Of a stretch of 56,020 nucleotides of DNA, positions 39,710 to 49,141 are shown piece by piece (the stretch's first letter is position 1; each line of letters begins with the position of its first letter). Source of the DNA: Paracoccaceae bacterium (GTDB taxonomy: Bacteria; Pseudomonadota; Alphaproteobacteria; Rhodobacterales; Rhodobacteraceae); assembly GCA_028284605.1 (NCBI GenBank), contig JANQRL010000025.1:1-56020 (forward strand), in the 5' to 3' direction. The notes under the pieces were generated by a model that was not told the DNA's origin, made no database searches, and saw nothing but the letters and a program-made list of their open reading frames with translations. A program made the translations under genes and the position numbers.

Positions 39710-41734
39710 ATGCTGCTCTCTGGCCGCCGTGCGATTCTGTGCGGAACTGCAATCACGACCCTGCTCGCGACCGGCGCGGTCGCTCAGGATATCGAAGGCT
39801 TCACGCTCGACCCGATCGTGCTCGGCGAGAGCAAGCGGGAGGTTCAGACCCAGACCGCGGTCCCGATCACCACGATCGACGAGGAGGAGATCGACGACCG
39901 CCAGGCCAGCACGATCGCCGAACTGATCGACTCCGTTCCCGGCGTGAATCTGGTGAACGGCTCCACGCCGTCGGGCTCCGGCATCAACATCCGCGGCTTC
40001 GGCGCCAACGCGACGTTCGGAACCGACCAGAAGGTTGCCATCATCTCCGACGGTGCATCGGTCGGGGCGGAGGAGATCTACCGCATCGGCACCCAGCTCT
40101 TCAGCGATCCCGAACTCTTCAAGGAGGTCGACGTGATCCGTGGCACGGTCGGCAGTTTCGAATACGGCTCCGGCATCGTCGGCGGTGTCGTGATCCTCGA
40201 AACCAAGGACGCCTCCGACCTTACCGAGGGCGAGCCCGGTTTTGCCCTGCGCCAGTCGCTCCAGTCGAGTTCCAATGGCGACGGTCTGCTCAGTTCCACG
40301 ACGCTCGCCTATCAGTCCGACGATTCGCGGTTCGAGGCGTTCGCCAACTACACCTGGCGCGAACAGGACAGCCAGATCGACGGCGATGGCGACGAGATCG
40401 GCAATAGTTCGTTCGAGCTACCCTCCTACAAGATCAAGTTGCTCTACTACCTCGACGATGCCCAGGAGCAGAGCATCGAATTCTCCTACTCGGACACGTC
40501 CACGGCCGAGCGCGACGTGCTCTATGACACGTTCATCACAACGGCCGATGCCTTCGGCAGCGTTGATCGCGACATCGTTTCGCAGACCGCGGTGCTGACC
40601 TACCGCAACAATCCTCTGGATAACGACCTGCTCGACCTCGAAGTGTCCCTGAGCTGGGCCAACCAGGACATCGATCAGGAGTATCTCCCGGGCACCTCCA
40701 CCTGCGACGATCCAAGCAATCCCTGCGGCTTCCCCGGCGGGTTCCCGCCGGGCGGCTTCCCCGTCGTCAATGCCGACCACAGCTATGAGACGACAAAGCT
40801 CACCGTCAAGAACACCGCGCTCTTCACCACCGGTGCCATCGATCACGAATTGCGGGCCGGCTTCGAGTTCATCCAGAAGGACCGGCTCGACGCGAACTCC
40901 GCTCCCGGCGGGACCGATACCAGATTTGCGGTCTTCGCCATCGACGAAATGTCGTTCGGCAACGGATGGACCGTCACCCCGGCCTTGCGCTACGAGACGC
41001 AGCGGCTCGACGGCGACGACGACACGCTCGAAGAGGTCGAACACGATGCGCTGATGGGCGGTCTCTCGGTTCGCTACGCCTTCGACAACGGCTTTGCCGT
41101 CTTCGGCAGCGCCGCCTATACCGAGAGCTTCCCGATCCTCGACGACTACCTGACGACCGACGGGCGACGCGACACCGCCGAGAAGGCCACGACCTATGAG
41201 CTCGGCTTCTCCTACGATTCCACCGATGTATTCCAGGGCGGCGACGAGGTCGCATTCAAGCTTAACGCCTACCGCACGACGCTTGAGGATGTGACCTCCT
41301 ATTTCGGTCGGGACGAGATCGAAGTGGACGGGATCGAGATCGAAGCCTCCTACGCCAACGACGCGGGCTTCTACATCGATCTCAACGCCAACATCGCCGA
41401 TGGTACACAGACCCGGACGAACGGCGCGACCTCGACATGGGACCGCCTGCCGCAGGATTCGGTGCGGGCGACCTTCGGACAGCGGTTCGGCGAGGAGCTC
41501 GATCTGAGTTGGGAGGTCGTGGCGGCCGCCGAAGAGACCCGGAACGGCGACACCTTCGACCGCTACGTCGTCCACAACCTGCGCGCCACCTACAAGCCGC
41601 AATCGGGCGTCCTCGAAGGCACCGAGATCCGGCTCGGCGTCGAGAACGCGCTCGATGAGCTTTATCGTCCCGCGCTCTCGACCCGGAACGCGCCGGGGCG
41701 CAACGTCAAGCTGACGCTGACCCGGACCTTCTGA
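39710..41734 (+). CDS. TonB-dependent outer-membrane receptor
   Basis: The 674-residue receptor has a signal peptide ending at AVAQ (residue 25) and a short N-terminal segment before the plug (VQTQTAVPITTIDEEEIDDRQASTIAELIDSVPGVNLVNG, then SGINIRGFG and IRGTVGSFEYGSGIVGGVV). A 22-strand-type barrel follows and ends in TLTRTF with the terminal Phe. The length and plug wording resemble hemoglobin/heme- or siderophore-type receptors, but the ligand is not clear. No exbB/exbD, heme-oxygenase or binding-protein gene is adjacent. It is flanked by a promoter-like gap and a strong terminator, so it seems to be a single-gene unit. Confidence 0.9.
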   Translation: MLLSGRRAILCGTAITTLLATGAVAQDIEGFTLDPIVLGESKREVQTQTAVPITTIDEEEIDDRQASTIAELIDSVPGVNLVNGSTPSGSGINIRGFGANATFGTDQKVAIISDGASVGAEEIYRIGTQLFSDPELFKEVDVIRGTVGSFEYGSGIVGGVVILETKDASDLTEGEPGFALRQSLQSSSNGDGLLSSTTLAYQSDDSRFEAFANYTWREQDSQIDGDGDEIGNSSFELPSYKIKLLYYLDDAQEQSIEFSYSDTSTAERDVLYDTFITTADAFGSVDRDIVSQTAVLTYRNNPLDNDLLDLEVSLSWANQDIDQEYLPGTSTCDDPSNPCGFPGGFPPGGFPVVNADHSYETTKLTVKNTALFTTGAIDHELRAGFEFIQKDRLDANSAPGGTDTRFAVFAIDEMSFGNGWTVTPALRYETQRLDGDDDTLEEVEHDALMGGLSVRYAFDNGFAVFGSAAYTESFPILDDYLTTDGRRDTAEKATTYELGFSYDSTDVFQGGDEVAFKLNAYRTTLEDVTSYFGRDEIEVDGIEIEASYANDAGFYIDLNANIADGTQTRTNGATSTWDRLPQDSVRATFGQRFGEELDLSWEVVAAAEETRNGDTFDRYVVHNLRATYKPQSGVLEGTEIRLGVENALDELYRPALSTRNAPGRNVKLTLTRTF

Positions 41735-41751
41735 TCCGCCGCAGGGCGACC

Positions 41752-41785
41752 GGCCCGGGTCCCAAGGGGCCCGGGCCTCTTCTTT
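41752..41785 (+). terminator. Rho-independent terminator of the TonB receptor gene
   Basis: GGCCCGGG (41752-41759) and CCCGGGCC (41770-41777) pair; inside, CCC and GGG extend the stem around an AA loop with one T-G. TCTTCTTT follows. It lies 18 bases after the receptor stop and insulates leuS. Confidence 0.85.
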
Positions 41786-41845
41786 GGTGGACGCTTGCCG
41801 AGGCCGGGGCTACACCCGGCCCGACAGATGGCAAGAGCGTCCGAC

Positions 41846-44398
41846 ATGGCAGGCTACGACCCCACGACGATAGAACCGAAATGGCAATCCGCCTGGGAGG
41901 CGGCAGGCAGCTTCCGTGCGACCCGGGAGGGCGACAAGCCGAAATACTATGTGCTGGAGATGTTCCCCTACCCGTCGGGGCGCATCCATATCGGCCATGT
42001 GCGGAACTACACGATGGGCGACGTGATCGCGCGCTACAAGCGGGCGACGGGCCATAACGTGCTGCACCCGATGGGGTTCGACGCCTTCGGGATGCCGGCG
42101 GAGAACGCGGCGATGGCGTCGGGCGGGCATCCGAAGACCTGGACCTACGACAATATCGACACGATGGTCGCGCAGATGAAGCCACTCGGCTTCTCGCTCG
42201 ATTGGTCGCGGATGTTCGCGACCTGCGACCCGGAGTACTACGGCCAGCAGCAAGCGCTGTTTCTGGATTTCCTGGAGGCCGGTCTGGTCTACCGCCGGAA
42301 CGCGGTGGTGAACTGGGACCCGGTCGACATGACGGTGCTCGCCAATGAGCAGGTGATCGACGGCAAGGGCTGGCGCTCCGGCGCGGAGGTGGAGCGGCGC
42401 GAACTGACCCAGTGGTTCTTCAAGATCACCGATTTCTCCGAAGAGCTTCTGGAGGCCATCGACGGGCTCGACGACTGGCCGGCGAAGGTGAAGCTGATGC
42501 AGGCGAACTGGATCGGCAAGTCGCGCGGCATCGAGATCCCGTTCGAGCGGACCGATGGCGGCGACCCGATCGTCTGCTATTCGACCCGGCCCGACACGAT
42601 GCGCGGCGCGACCTTCCTGGCGCTCTCACCGGAGCATCCGGTGGCGCGTGCGCTGGCCGAGGACAATGCGGACCTGGCCGATTTCATCGCCGAGACGCGG
42701 AAGATGGACACGACCGAAGCGGCGATGGAGAAGGCGGAGAAGAAGGGTATCGATACCGGTTTCACCGTGCGCCATCCGGTGATCCCCGGCGCGGAGATGC
42801 CGGTCTGGATCGGCAACTTCGTCCTGATGGAGTATGGGACTGGGGCGATCTATGGCTGCCCGGCACATGACCAGCGCGATCTCGACTTCGCCCGGAAATA
42901 CGGGCTGGAGGTGCGCCACGCGTTCCACATGCCCGGCGACGAGACGGTGGTGACGGATACCGCGCTGGTCCCGGATAAATCCGAAACAGTGGCCTACGTG
43001 GACCATTTCGCGGGGATCGGTGAGGTTACGAGTCAGGCCGGGATCGACGCGTCAATTGACTGGTTCGAGGCAGAGGGGCTGGGCGAGGGGCAGGTCAAGT
43101 ACCGCCTGCGCGACTGGGGGCTCTCCCGCCAGCGCTATTGGGGCTGCCCGATCCCGGTGGTGCATTGCGAGACCTGCGGCGTGGTGCCGGAGAAGAAGGA
43201 GAACCTGCCCATTGAGCTGCCCGAGGACATCGACATCTCGATCCCCGGCAATCCGCTCGACCGGCACCCGACCTGGCGCAACTGCATCTGCCCGAAATGC
43301 GGCGGGCCCGCCCTGCGGGAGACCGACACGATGGACACGTTCGTGGATTCGTCCTGGTATTTCGCCCGCTTCACCGCGCCTCACGCCGAGACGCCGACCG
43401 ACCCGGGTGAGGCCGCGTATTGGATGAACGTGGATCAGTATATCGGCGGGATCGAGCACGCGATCCTGCACCTGCTCTATTCCCGGTTCTTCGCCCGGGC
43501 GATGCATATCACCGGGCATCTGCCGGAGACCGCGATTGAGCCCTTCGACGCGCTCTTCACCCAGGGCATGGTGACCCACGCGATCTACGTCACCCGGGAC
43601 GAGCAGGACCGCCCGGTCTACCACTTCCCCGAGGATGTGGAGGTGCATGAGAGCGGCGCGCGGCTCGGCGCGACGGGCGAGGAGGTGGAGATCATCCCCT
43701 CCGCCAAGATGTCGAAGTCGAAGAAGAACGTGGTCGACCCGGTGAATATCATCACGCGATATGGCGCCGATACCGCGCGCTGGTTCGTCCTGTCCGACAG
43801 CCCGCCGGAGCGCGACGTGGAATGGACCGCCGCCGGGGCCGAGGCGGCCTATAAGCATCTGGGCCGGGTCTGGATGCTCTGCGACCGGATCGGCGGGATG
43901 GACCGTGCCGCCCCCGGCGAAGGGGACGACGAGCTGCTCAGGGCGATGCACAAGACGATCTTCGATGTGACCGGCGGGATCGAGAGTTTCGGTTTCAATG
44001 CAGCGATTGCCAAGCTCTACGCCTTCACCAACACGCTGTCGAAATCGAAGGCGTCCTATGGCGCACAGCGGCAGGCGATCCTGACGCTGGCGCAGTTGAT
44101 GTCGCCGATGACCCCGCATCTGGCCGAGGATATCTGGGCCCATCAGGGTAGTGAGGGTCTGATCGTGGACGCACCCTGGCCGGTGGCGGATGAGAGCCTC
44201 TTGATCGAGGACAGCGTGACGCTGCCGATCCAGATCAACGGCAAGCGCCGGTCGGAGATCACCGTGGCGCGCGATCTGCCGAAGGAAGAGGTTGAAAAGC
44301 TGGCGCTGGCGGACGATTCTGTGGCCCGGGCGCTCGACGGGGCGGCGCCGAAGAAGCTGATCGTGGTCCCCGGCCGGATCGTGAATGTCGTCATCTGA
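41846..44398 (+). CDS. leuS: Leucyl-tRNA synthetase
   Basis: The 850-residue class I synthetase charges tRNA-Leu. The HIGH motif is in [20 protein letters not shown] in [14 protein letters not shown]. The CP1 editing domain contains [20 protein letters not shown] and [15 protein letters not shown], and cysteine pairs CETC and CPKC are present. The start at ATG 41846 gives the familiar N-terminus [11 protein letters not shown]; an ATG 18 bases upstream is also open. It overlaps lptE by 14 bp, as is usual for this alphaproteobacterial cluster. Confidence 0.98.
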   Translation: MAGYDPTTIEPKWQSAWEAAGSFRATREGDKPKYYVLEMFPYPSGRIHIGHVRNYTMGDVIARYKRATGHNVLHPMGFDAFGMPAENAAMASGGHPKTWTYDNIDTMVAQMKPLGFSLDWSRMFATCDPEYYGQQQALFLDFLEAGLVYRRNAVVNWDPVDMTVLANEQVIDGKGWRSGAEVERRELTQWFFKITDFSEELLEAIDGLDDWPAKVKLMQANWIGKSRGIEIPFERTDGGDPIVCYSTRPDTMRGATFLALSPEHPVARALAEDNADLADFIAETRKMDTTEAAMEKAEKKGIDTGFTVRHPVIPGAEMPVWIGNFVLMEYGTGAIYGCPAHDQRDLDFARKYGLEVRHAFHMPGDETVVTDTALVPDKSETVAYVDHFAGIGEVTSQAGIDASIDWFEAEGLGEGQVKYRLRDWGLSRQRYWGCPIPVVHCETCGVVPEKKENLPIELPEDIDISIPGNPLDRHPTWRNCICPKCGGPALRETDTMDTFVDSSWYFARFTAPHAETPTDPGEAAYWMNVDQYIGGIEHAILHLLYSRFFARAMHITGHLPETAIEPFDALFTQGMVTHAIYVTRDEQDRPVYHFPEDVEVHESGARLGATGEEVEIIPSAKMSKSKKNVVDPVNIITRYGADTARWFVLSDSPPERDVEWTAAGAEAAYKHLGRVWMLCDRIGGMDRAAPGEGDDELLRAMHKTIFDVTGGIESFGFNAAIAKLYAFTNTLSKSKASYGAQRQAILTLAQLMSPMTPHLAEDIWAHQGSEGLIVDAPWPVADESLLIEDSVTLPIQINGKRRSEITVARDLPKEEVEKLALADDSVARALDGAAPKKLIVVPGRIVNVVI

Positions 44399-44876
44399 GA
44401 CCCGCCTGAACCGCCGTGTCGCCCTTCTCGGGGTGCTGGCGCTCGGCGGCTGCGGGCTGACGCCGGTCTATGGGCCCCAGGGCGGCGGCGGTGCGCTGCG
44501 CGGCACCGTGGCCGTCGGGACCCCGGACAGCGTGGAGGCGTTCCGCCTCAAGAGCCAACTGGAACGGCGCCTCGGCCAGCCCGAGACCGCGCTCTACGAT
44601 TTGGCGGTGACGCTGGATTATTCCGAGCAAGAAGTCGGGGTGAGCACCGGTCGCGAGATCACCCGGTACACGCTCCTCGGCCGGGCGGGCTACCAGCTGA
44701 CACGGATCGAAACCGGCGAGACGGTGGCCGCCGGGGACGTCTCGACCTTCGCAAGCTATTCCGCCACCGGCACATCGGTGGCGACGCGGGCCGCGGATCA
44801 GGACGCGCGGGTAAGGCTCGCGGTGATGCTCGCGGACCGGATCGTATCCGACCTGCTGATTGCGGGCGTCCAGTGA
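44385..44876 (+). CDS. lptE: LPS-assembly lipoprotein LptE
   Basis: The 163-residue protein has a lipoprotein signal with lipobox LGGC (Cys23), then [10 protein letters not shown], a hallmark opening of alphaproteobacterial LptE. It plugs LptD in the outer membrane and helps insert LPS. Conservation is low, so the call rests on the lipobox, size and place between leuS and holA. It overlaps leuS by 14 bp and holA by 4 bp (GTGA). Confidence 0.87.
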   Translation: MSSSETRLNRRVALLGVLALGGCGLTPVYGPQGGGGALRGTVAVGTPDSVEAFRLKSQLERRLGQPETALYDLAVTLDYSEQEVGVSTGREITRYTLLGRAGYQLTRIETGETVAAGDVSTFASYSATGTSVATRAADQDARVRLAVMLADRIVSDLLIAGVQ

Positions 44877-45901
44877 AGCTTTCTGCACGCGACGTCCCGC
44901 CCTATCTGCGTCAGCCCGATCCGGCGGCGGCTGGGCTCTTGATCCACGGCGCCGATCCGATGCGAGTGGCGCAGGGGCGGGTCGATGCGCTAGCAGCGCT
45001 CCTCGGCCCGGACGCAGCGGAAGAGATGCGTCTGACCCGGATCGCTGCCGCCGACCTGCGCAAGGACCCCGCGCTCTTGCTCGACGCCGTGAAAGCGGTC
45101 GGGTTCTTCCCCGGTCCGCGCGCAGTGCTGGTGGAGGATGCCACCGACAGCCTGACCGATACCGTCGCGGCCGCGCTGGCGGAGTGGCGGGAGGGCGACG
45201 CGCAGGTCTTCGTCACCGCCGCGGCGCTCAATGCCCGCTCGTCGCTGCGCAAGCTCTTCGAGGGTCATGGGACCGCCCGCGCCGCCGCGCTCTACGACGC
45301 GCCGCCGGATCGCGGCGAGATCGAGGCGCTGCTGGGCGGCGCCGGGCTGACGGAGATCGGCGGCGAGGGGATGGACGCGCTGCTGTCGCTCTCGCGCAGC
45401 CTCGATCCGGGGGACTTCCGGCAAACGGTGGAGAAGATCGGGCTCTACAAACGCGGTGACGCGATCCCGCTTTCAGCCGAGGACGTCGCCGCGTGCGCGC
45501 CGCTCTCCGCCGAGGCCGCGCTCGACGACGTGCTCGCCGTGGTCGCCGAGGCGCGGACCGGCGATATCGCCGCGATCCTGCGCCGGCTCTACGATCAGGG
45601 GGTGCAGCCGGTGACGCTCTGCATCGGCGCGACCCGCCATTTCCGCACCCTCCACGCCGCCGCCTCCGACCCGGGAGGGCCGGCGCGGGGCATCGGCAAG
45701 GTCCGGCCGCCGGTTTTCGGCCCGCGCCGCGACGCCATGGTCCGGCAGGCACAACGCTGGGGGCGGCACCGGCTCGAAGAAGCGCTGACGCATCTCACCG
45801 ACACCGATCTCTCGCTCCGCTCCGCGTCCCTCGCACCGCAGCGCGCGCTGATGGAGCGGACGCTCGTGCGTCTTTCTCATCTGGCGGGGCGCGGACGATG
45901 A
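44873..45901 (+). CDS. holA: DNA polymerase III delta subunit
   Basis: The 342-residue clamp-loader subunit opens the beta clamp during replication. Family marks are LLIHGADPMRVAQGRVDAL, FFPGPRAVLVEDA, SLRKLFEGHG and the C-terminal LTDTDLSLRS with MERTLVRLSHLA. The GTG start overlaps lptE, and the stop overlaps the next gene's ATG (ATGA). Length is standard. Confidence 0.93.
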   Translation: MKLSARDVPPYLRQPDPAAAGLLIHGADPMRVAQGRVDALAALLGPDAAEEMRLTRIAAADLRKDPALLLDAVKAVGFFPGPRAVLVEDATDSLTDTVAAALAEWREGDAQVFVTAAALNARSSLRKLFEGHGTARAAALYDAPPDRGEIEALLGGAGLTEIGGEGMDALLSLSRSLDPGDFRQTVEKIGLYKRGDAIPLSAEDVAACAPLSAEAALDDVLAVVAEARTGDIAAILRRLYDQGVQPVTLCIGATRHFRTLHAAASDPGGPARGIGKVRPPVFGPRRDAMVRQAQRWGRHRLEEALTHLTDTDLSLRSASLAPQRALMERTLVRLSHLAGRGR

Positions 45902-47304
45902 GCGGGCTCGACCCCGAGGATTGGGAGGCGTTCCGCGCCGCCGCGCACCGGCTGCTCGACACCTGTATCGACCGGATCGCGGCCAGTTCGGACCACCCCT
46001 GGCAGCCGGTCCCGGACACGGTGCGCGACGGGTATGCGGTGCGGGCCGAGGGGACGACAGAGGCGGATATCGCCGCGCGCCTTGCCACCGAGGCTCTACC
46101 CTACGGCACCGGCAACACGCATTCCCGGTTCTTCGGCTGGGTGCATGGCACCGGGCTCGCAACCGGACTTCTGAGCGAGATGGTGGCGGCGACGGTGAAC
46201 GCCAATTGCGGCGGGCGCGACCACGGCGCGGTCTATATCGAGCGGGCTGTGATCGAGTGGTGCCGGCAGGTCTTCGATTTCCCCCCGACAGCGAGCGGGG
46301 TGCTGGTGGCGGGGACTTCGCAGGCGACGGTTCTGGCGCTGGCCGCCGCGCGGCTCCGGGTGCTTGGCCCGCAGGTCCGAAAGACCGGGCAGGGCGCGGC
46401 GCAGCTCCGTGTCTATGCCGCCGCCGGGGTTCACAACGCCATCGCCAAGGCGGTTGAGCTGCTCGGTCTCGGGACCGACAGCCTGCATCTGATCGAGAGC
46501 GGTCCGGACGGCCTCGATCCCGAGGCGCTGTCCCGGGCGATCGCCGCCGACCGCGCCGCCGGCGCCGTCCCGATGGCCATCGTCGGCACGGCGGGGAGCG
46601 TCGATCTCGGCCGGTTCGACCGGCTGGAGGCATTGGCGGACATCGCCGCGGCGGAGAGTGTCTGGCTCCATGTCGATGGCGCCTTCGGCGCCTGGACCCG
46701 GCTCGCCGATCCGCCCTGGCGCGCGCTGAGCGACGGGATCGGGCGGGCCGATTCGCTGGCCTGCGACTTCCACAAATGGATGTATGTCCCCTACGATTGC
46801 GGGCTCTGCCTGATCCGCGACGAGGCCGCGCACCGCGCCGCCTTTGCCGCGCGCCCGGCCTATCTGGAGGCGCAGGAGGACGGGCTCGGCGGCGGCGATC
46901 CGTGGTTCTGCGATTACGGGATCGACCTGAGTCGGGGCAATCGCGCGCTGAAGGTCTGGACCGCGCTGGAGACCTATGGCGCGGCGCGTCTCGGCGCGGC
47001 GATCAGCGCCAATTGCCTGCAGGCGGCGGAGATGGGCCGGCTCGTGGAGGCCAGCCCACCGATGGCGCTCGCCGCGCCGGTGGTGTCGAACCTCTGCGTC
47101 TTCACCGCCGATGCCACGCTCGCGCCCGACGCCCAAAGCACGCTCAACGGCCGGATCGCGACCGCGCTCCAACTCTCCGGCGCGGCGGTGTTTTCGACGA
47201 CGAAGGTCGGGGGCGTGACCTGCCTGCGCGCCGCGATCACCAACCACCGGACCACGGACGAGGATATCGCCGCGGCCATCGGGGCGGTTCGCGAGGCGTC
47301 GTGA
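45898..47304 (+). CDS. PLP-dependent group II amino-acid decarboxylase
   Basis: The 468-residue enzyme is of the aromatic-amino-acid/glutamate decarboxylase fold. The PLP lysine is Lys293 in DFHKWMYVPYDCG, the ring-stacking histidine is His179 in AAGVHNAIAKA, and Asp260 in LHVDGAFGAW contacts the pyridine nitrogen. NTHSRFFGWVHGTG near the N-terminus is typical of the pyridoxal-dependent decarboxylase family. The substrate cannot be read from these motifs. The start overlaps holA by ATGA, so a metabolic gene is coupled to a replication gene. A longer in-frame start inside holA is not supported. Confidence 0.9.
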   Translation: MSGLDPEDWEAFRAAAHRLLDTCIDRIAASSDHPWQPVPDTVRDGYAVRAEGTTEADIAARLATEALPYGTGNTHSRFFGWVHGTGLATGLLSEMVAATVNANCGGRDHGAVYIERAVIEWCRQVFDFPPTASGVLVAGTSQATVLALAAARLRVLGPQVRKTGQGAAQLRVYAAAGVHNAIAKAVELLGLGTDSLHLIESGPDGLDPEALSRAIAADRAAGAVPMAIVGTAGSVDLGRFDRLEALADIAAAESVWLHVDGAFGAWTRLADPPWRALSDGIGRADSLACDFHKWMYVPYDCGLCLIRDEAAHRAAFAARPAYLEAQEDGLGGGDPWFCDYGIDLSRGNRALKVWTALETYGAARLGAAISANCLQAAEMGRLVEASPPMALAAPVVSNLCVFTADATLAPDAQSTLNGRIATALQLSGAAVFSTTKVGGVTCLRAAITNHRTTDEDIAAAIGAVREAS

Positions 47305-47365
47305 GCCGGACGGCCGGGTGCCTCTGTGGGCCGATTGCCCGCTGCTGCCGGGAAGGAGACGCGCC

Positions 47366-47668
47366 ATGGAAGACGATCCGCCGACCTGCCCGCTCTGCGG
47401 CCGTCCGATCCCGCCGAAGGTCCCGCAAAGCCTGCATCACCTGGTGCCCCGGCTGAAGGGCGGCAAGGGCGGGGAGACGGTGCTACTGCATCACCAGTGC
47501 CACCGGGAAATCCACGCAGCTCTCAGCGAGGCAGAGCTGGCGCGGGATTATGCGAGCGTCGAGGCGCTGCGCGCCCATCCGCGGCTCGCGAAGTACATCC
47601 GCTGGGTGGCGAAGCGGCCGCCGGATTTTGCCTCCAAGGTGCCGGGCCGCCGCCGGTCGCGGCGGTGA
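47366..47668 (+). CDS. Small HNH endonuclease-domain protein
   Basis: The 100-residue protein has a zinc pair CPLC at residues 8-11, SLHHLVPRLKGGKGG with the HH catalytic centre, and LLHHQCHREIHAALSE completing the HNH/zinc site. A basic tail ends RRRSRR. GGAAGGAG lies upstream of the ATG. Such stand-alone HNH proteins may nick DNA, but most have no tested function. It follows the decarboxylase by 61 bases and converges on the enoyl-CoA hydratase gene with a four-base gap. Confidence 0.85.
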   Translation: MEDDPPTCPLCGRPIPPKVPQSLHHLVPRLKGGKGGETVLLHHQCHREIHAALSEAELARDYASVEALRAHPRLAKYIRWVAKRPPDFASKVPGRRRSRR

Positions 47669-47672
47669 GCGG

Positions 47673-48272
47673 TCAGGGGATCATTGTCTTGATCGCGGCG
47701 GCATGGGCGGGATCGGCGGCCAGCACATCCGCCGCAAGGTCATGGGCCGCCGCCAAGGGGTCGTCGGCGATGCGGTCGAAGAGGCCCATATAGAGGGCCT
47801 CCTCAGCGCCGATCCTGGCGCCGCCCATCAGGATCAGCTTCGCGCGGGCCGGGCCGACCAAAGCGGCGAGCCGTTCGGGGTCCGAGGGCTGCGGCAGGTA
47901 TCCGAGCTTCATCACCGGGTAGAACGCCTTCGCCGAGGGCACGGCGACGCGCAGGTCGCAGGCGAGCACCATGCCCATGGCGCCGCCGGCGACAGTGCCG
48001 TTGAGCGCGGCGATGCTGAGGCCCGGGAACGCCGCGATGGCGCCCGAGAGTCGCTCCCACTCCGGTGCGGTCGCGAGGCCGGCCTTCACGGCATCGAGAT
48101 CGGCGCCGGCGGAGAAGACCTTGCCGGCACCGGTGAGGATCAGGACCCGGGCGTCGGTGCTCTCCACGGCATCGGCGAGGACCGCCAGCATGTCCTGGGT
48201 GAGCGCATTGGCCTTCTCCGGCCGGTCGAGGATCAGCGTGAGGCAGCCGCCGGAGGTGTTCGCGCGGATCAT
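47673..48272 (-). CDS. Enoyl-CoA hydratase/isomerase family protein
   Basis: The 199-residue protein has the crotonase fold: LTLILDRPEKANALTQDML, FSAGADLDAVK (oxyanion-hole segment) and LNGTVAGGAMGMVLACDLRVA. It is shorter than the usual 250-260 residues; the C-terminal helices are trimmed. The glutamates that activate water in true hydratases are not obvious, so an isomerase or other acyl-CoA activity is possible. The start overlaps the stop of the SDR gene by ATGA, so the pair is coupled. Confidence 0.85.
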   Translation of the reverse strand: MIRANTSGGCLTLILDRPEKANALTQDMLAVLADAVESTDARVLILTGAGKVFSAGADLDAVKAGLATAPEWERLSGAIAAFPGLSIAALNGTVAGGAMGMVLACDLRVAVPSAKAFYPVMKLGYLPQPSDPERLAALVGPARAKLILMGGARIGAEEALYMGLFDRIADDPLAAAHDLAADVLAADPAHAAAIKTMIP

Positions 48273-49018
48273 GTCAGACCGATCGCCGCCAGGATGTCCG
48301 GGTCGCGCAGATAGACGTCTGTACCGAGATACGCGTCGGCGGCCGGCCCGCACATCCAGACCAGAGCCTTCGCCGGCCATTCGGGGGAAAAGTGCTCGGA
48401 CCAGTCGACCTGGCGGTCGGGATTGGTGTCATGGGCGGCGATGATCCGCTGCATGTCGGTGGCCACGGTGCTGGGGCGGAGGCCGAGCGCGCGGATGCCC
48501 CGGGACCGGTATTCGGCATCCACCATCCGGGTCAGCATGTAGGCCCCGGCCTTTGCCGCGCAATAGGACGACCAGGCGACTTCCGGCGTATGGGCGGCCC
48601 CCGAGGAGAGGCCGATCAGCGTCCCGCCACCGGCCTCCAGCATCGCAGGAAGCGCCGCGCGCATGACATGGAAGGCGCCCTTGAGATTGATGTCGACGGC
48701 ATGGCCCCAAGCCTCCGGATCGGTCTCGGCCAAGTAGGCGATGGGTTCGAGAACGCCGGCATTGGCCACCGCTACGTCGAGCCGGCCGAACGTCTCCACC
48801 GTCGCGGTCACTGCCGCCGCGACCTCCCAATAGCGGCTGACATCGCAGGGGATCGCAATGCCCGCGGCGCCGATCTCTCCGGCCAGCGTCGCGATGGCGT
48901 CGCCGTTGCGGGCCAGCAGCGCCACCTTCGCTCCGGCCGCGGCAAACTCGCGCGCCGCGGCGGCGCCGATCCCGCGACTCGCGCCGGTGATCAGAACCAC
49001 CTTGTCCGTCATGTCCAT
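48269..49018 (-). CDS. Short-chain dehydrogenase/reductase
   Basis: The 249-residue classical SDR has VLITGASRGIGAAAAREF (TGxxxGxG), VANAGVLEP (NAG), the catalytic serine in LIGLSSGAA and YCAAKAG (YxxxK). The start ATG at 49018 follows GGGGGAA. Together with the coupled crotonase-fold protein it may act on an acyl-CoA or related intermediate, which is an inference. It is divergent from the DUF2125 genes. Confidence 0.9.
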   Translation of the reverse strand: MDMTDKVVLITGASRGIGAAAAREFAAAGAKVALLARNGDAIATLAGEIGAAGIAIPCDVSRYWEVAAAVTATVETFGRLDVAVANAGVLEPIAYLAETDPEAWGHAVDINLKGAFHVMRAALPAMLEAGGGTLIGLSSGAAHTPEVAWSSYCAAKAGAYMLTRMVDAEYRSRGIRALGLRPSTVATDMQRIIAAHDTNPDRQVDWSEHFSPEWPAKALVWMCGPAADAYLGTDVYLRDPDILAAIGLT

Positions 49019-49141
49019 GTCGCGTTCCCCCAGGCAATCTGGCGACAGCCGGCCGGACCTCATGTCCGGTTTCCCCGACCTTGACCTCCCGAACGGGTCG
49101 TATGACCCTGAGCCGAGATTTGAAATGCGAAAGGCACCCCG

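Noticed and set aside
45493-45897. N-terminal extension of the decarboxylase into holA
   Set aside because: The extra 135 residues are arginine- and proline-rich shadow sequence inside holA. The ATG at 45898 gives a normal family start with an ATGA overlap.
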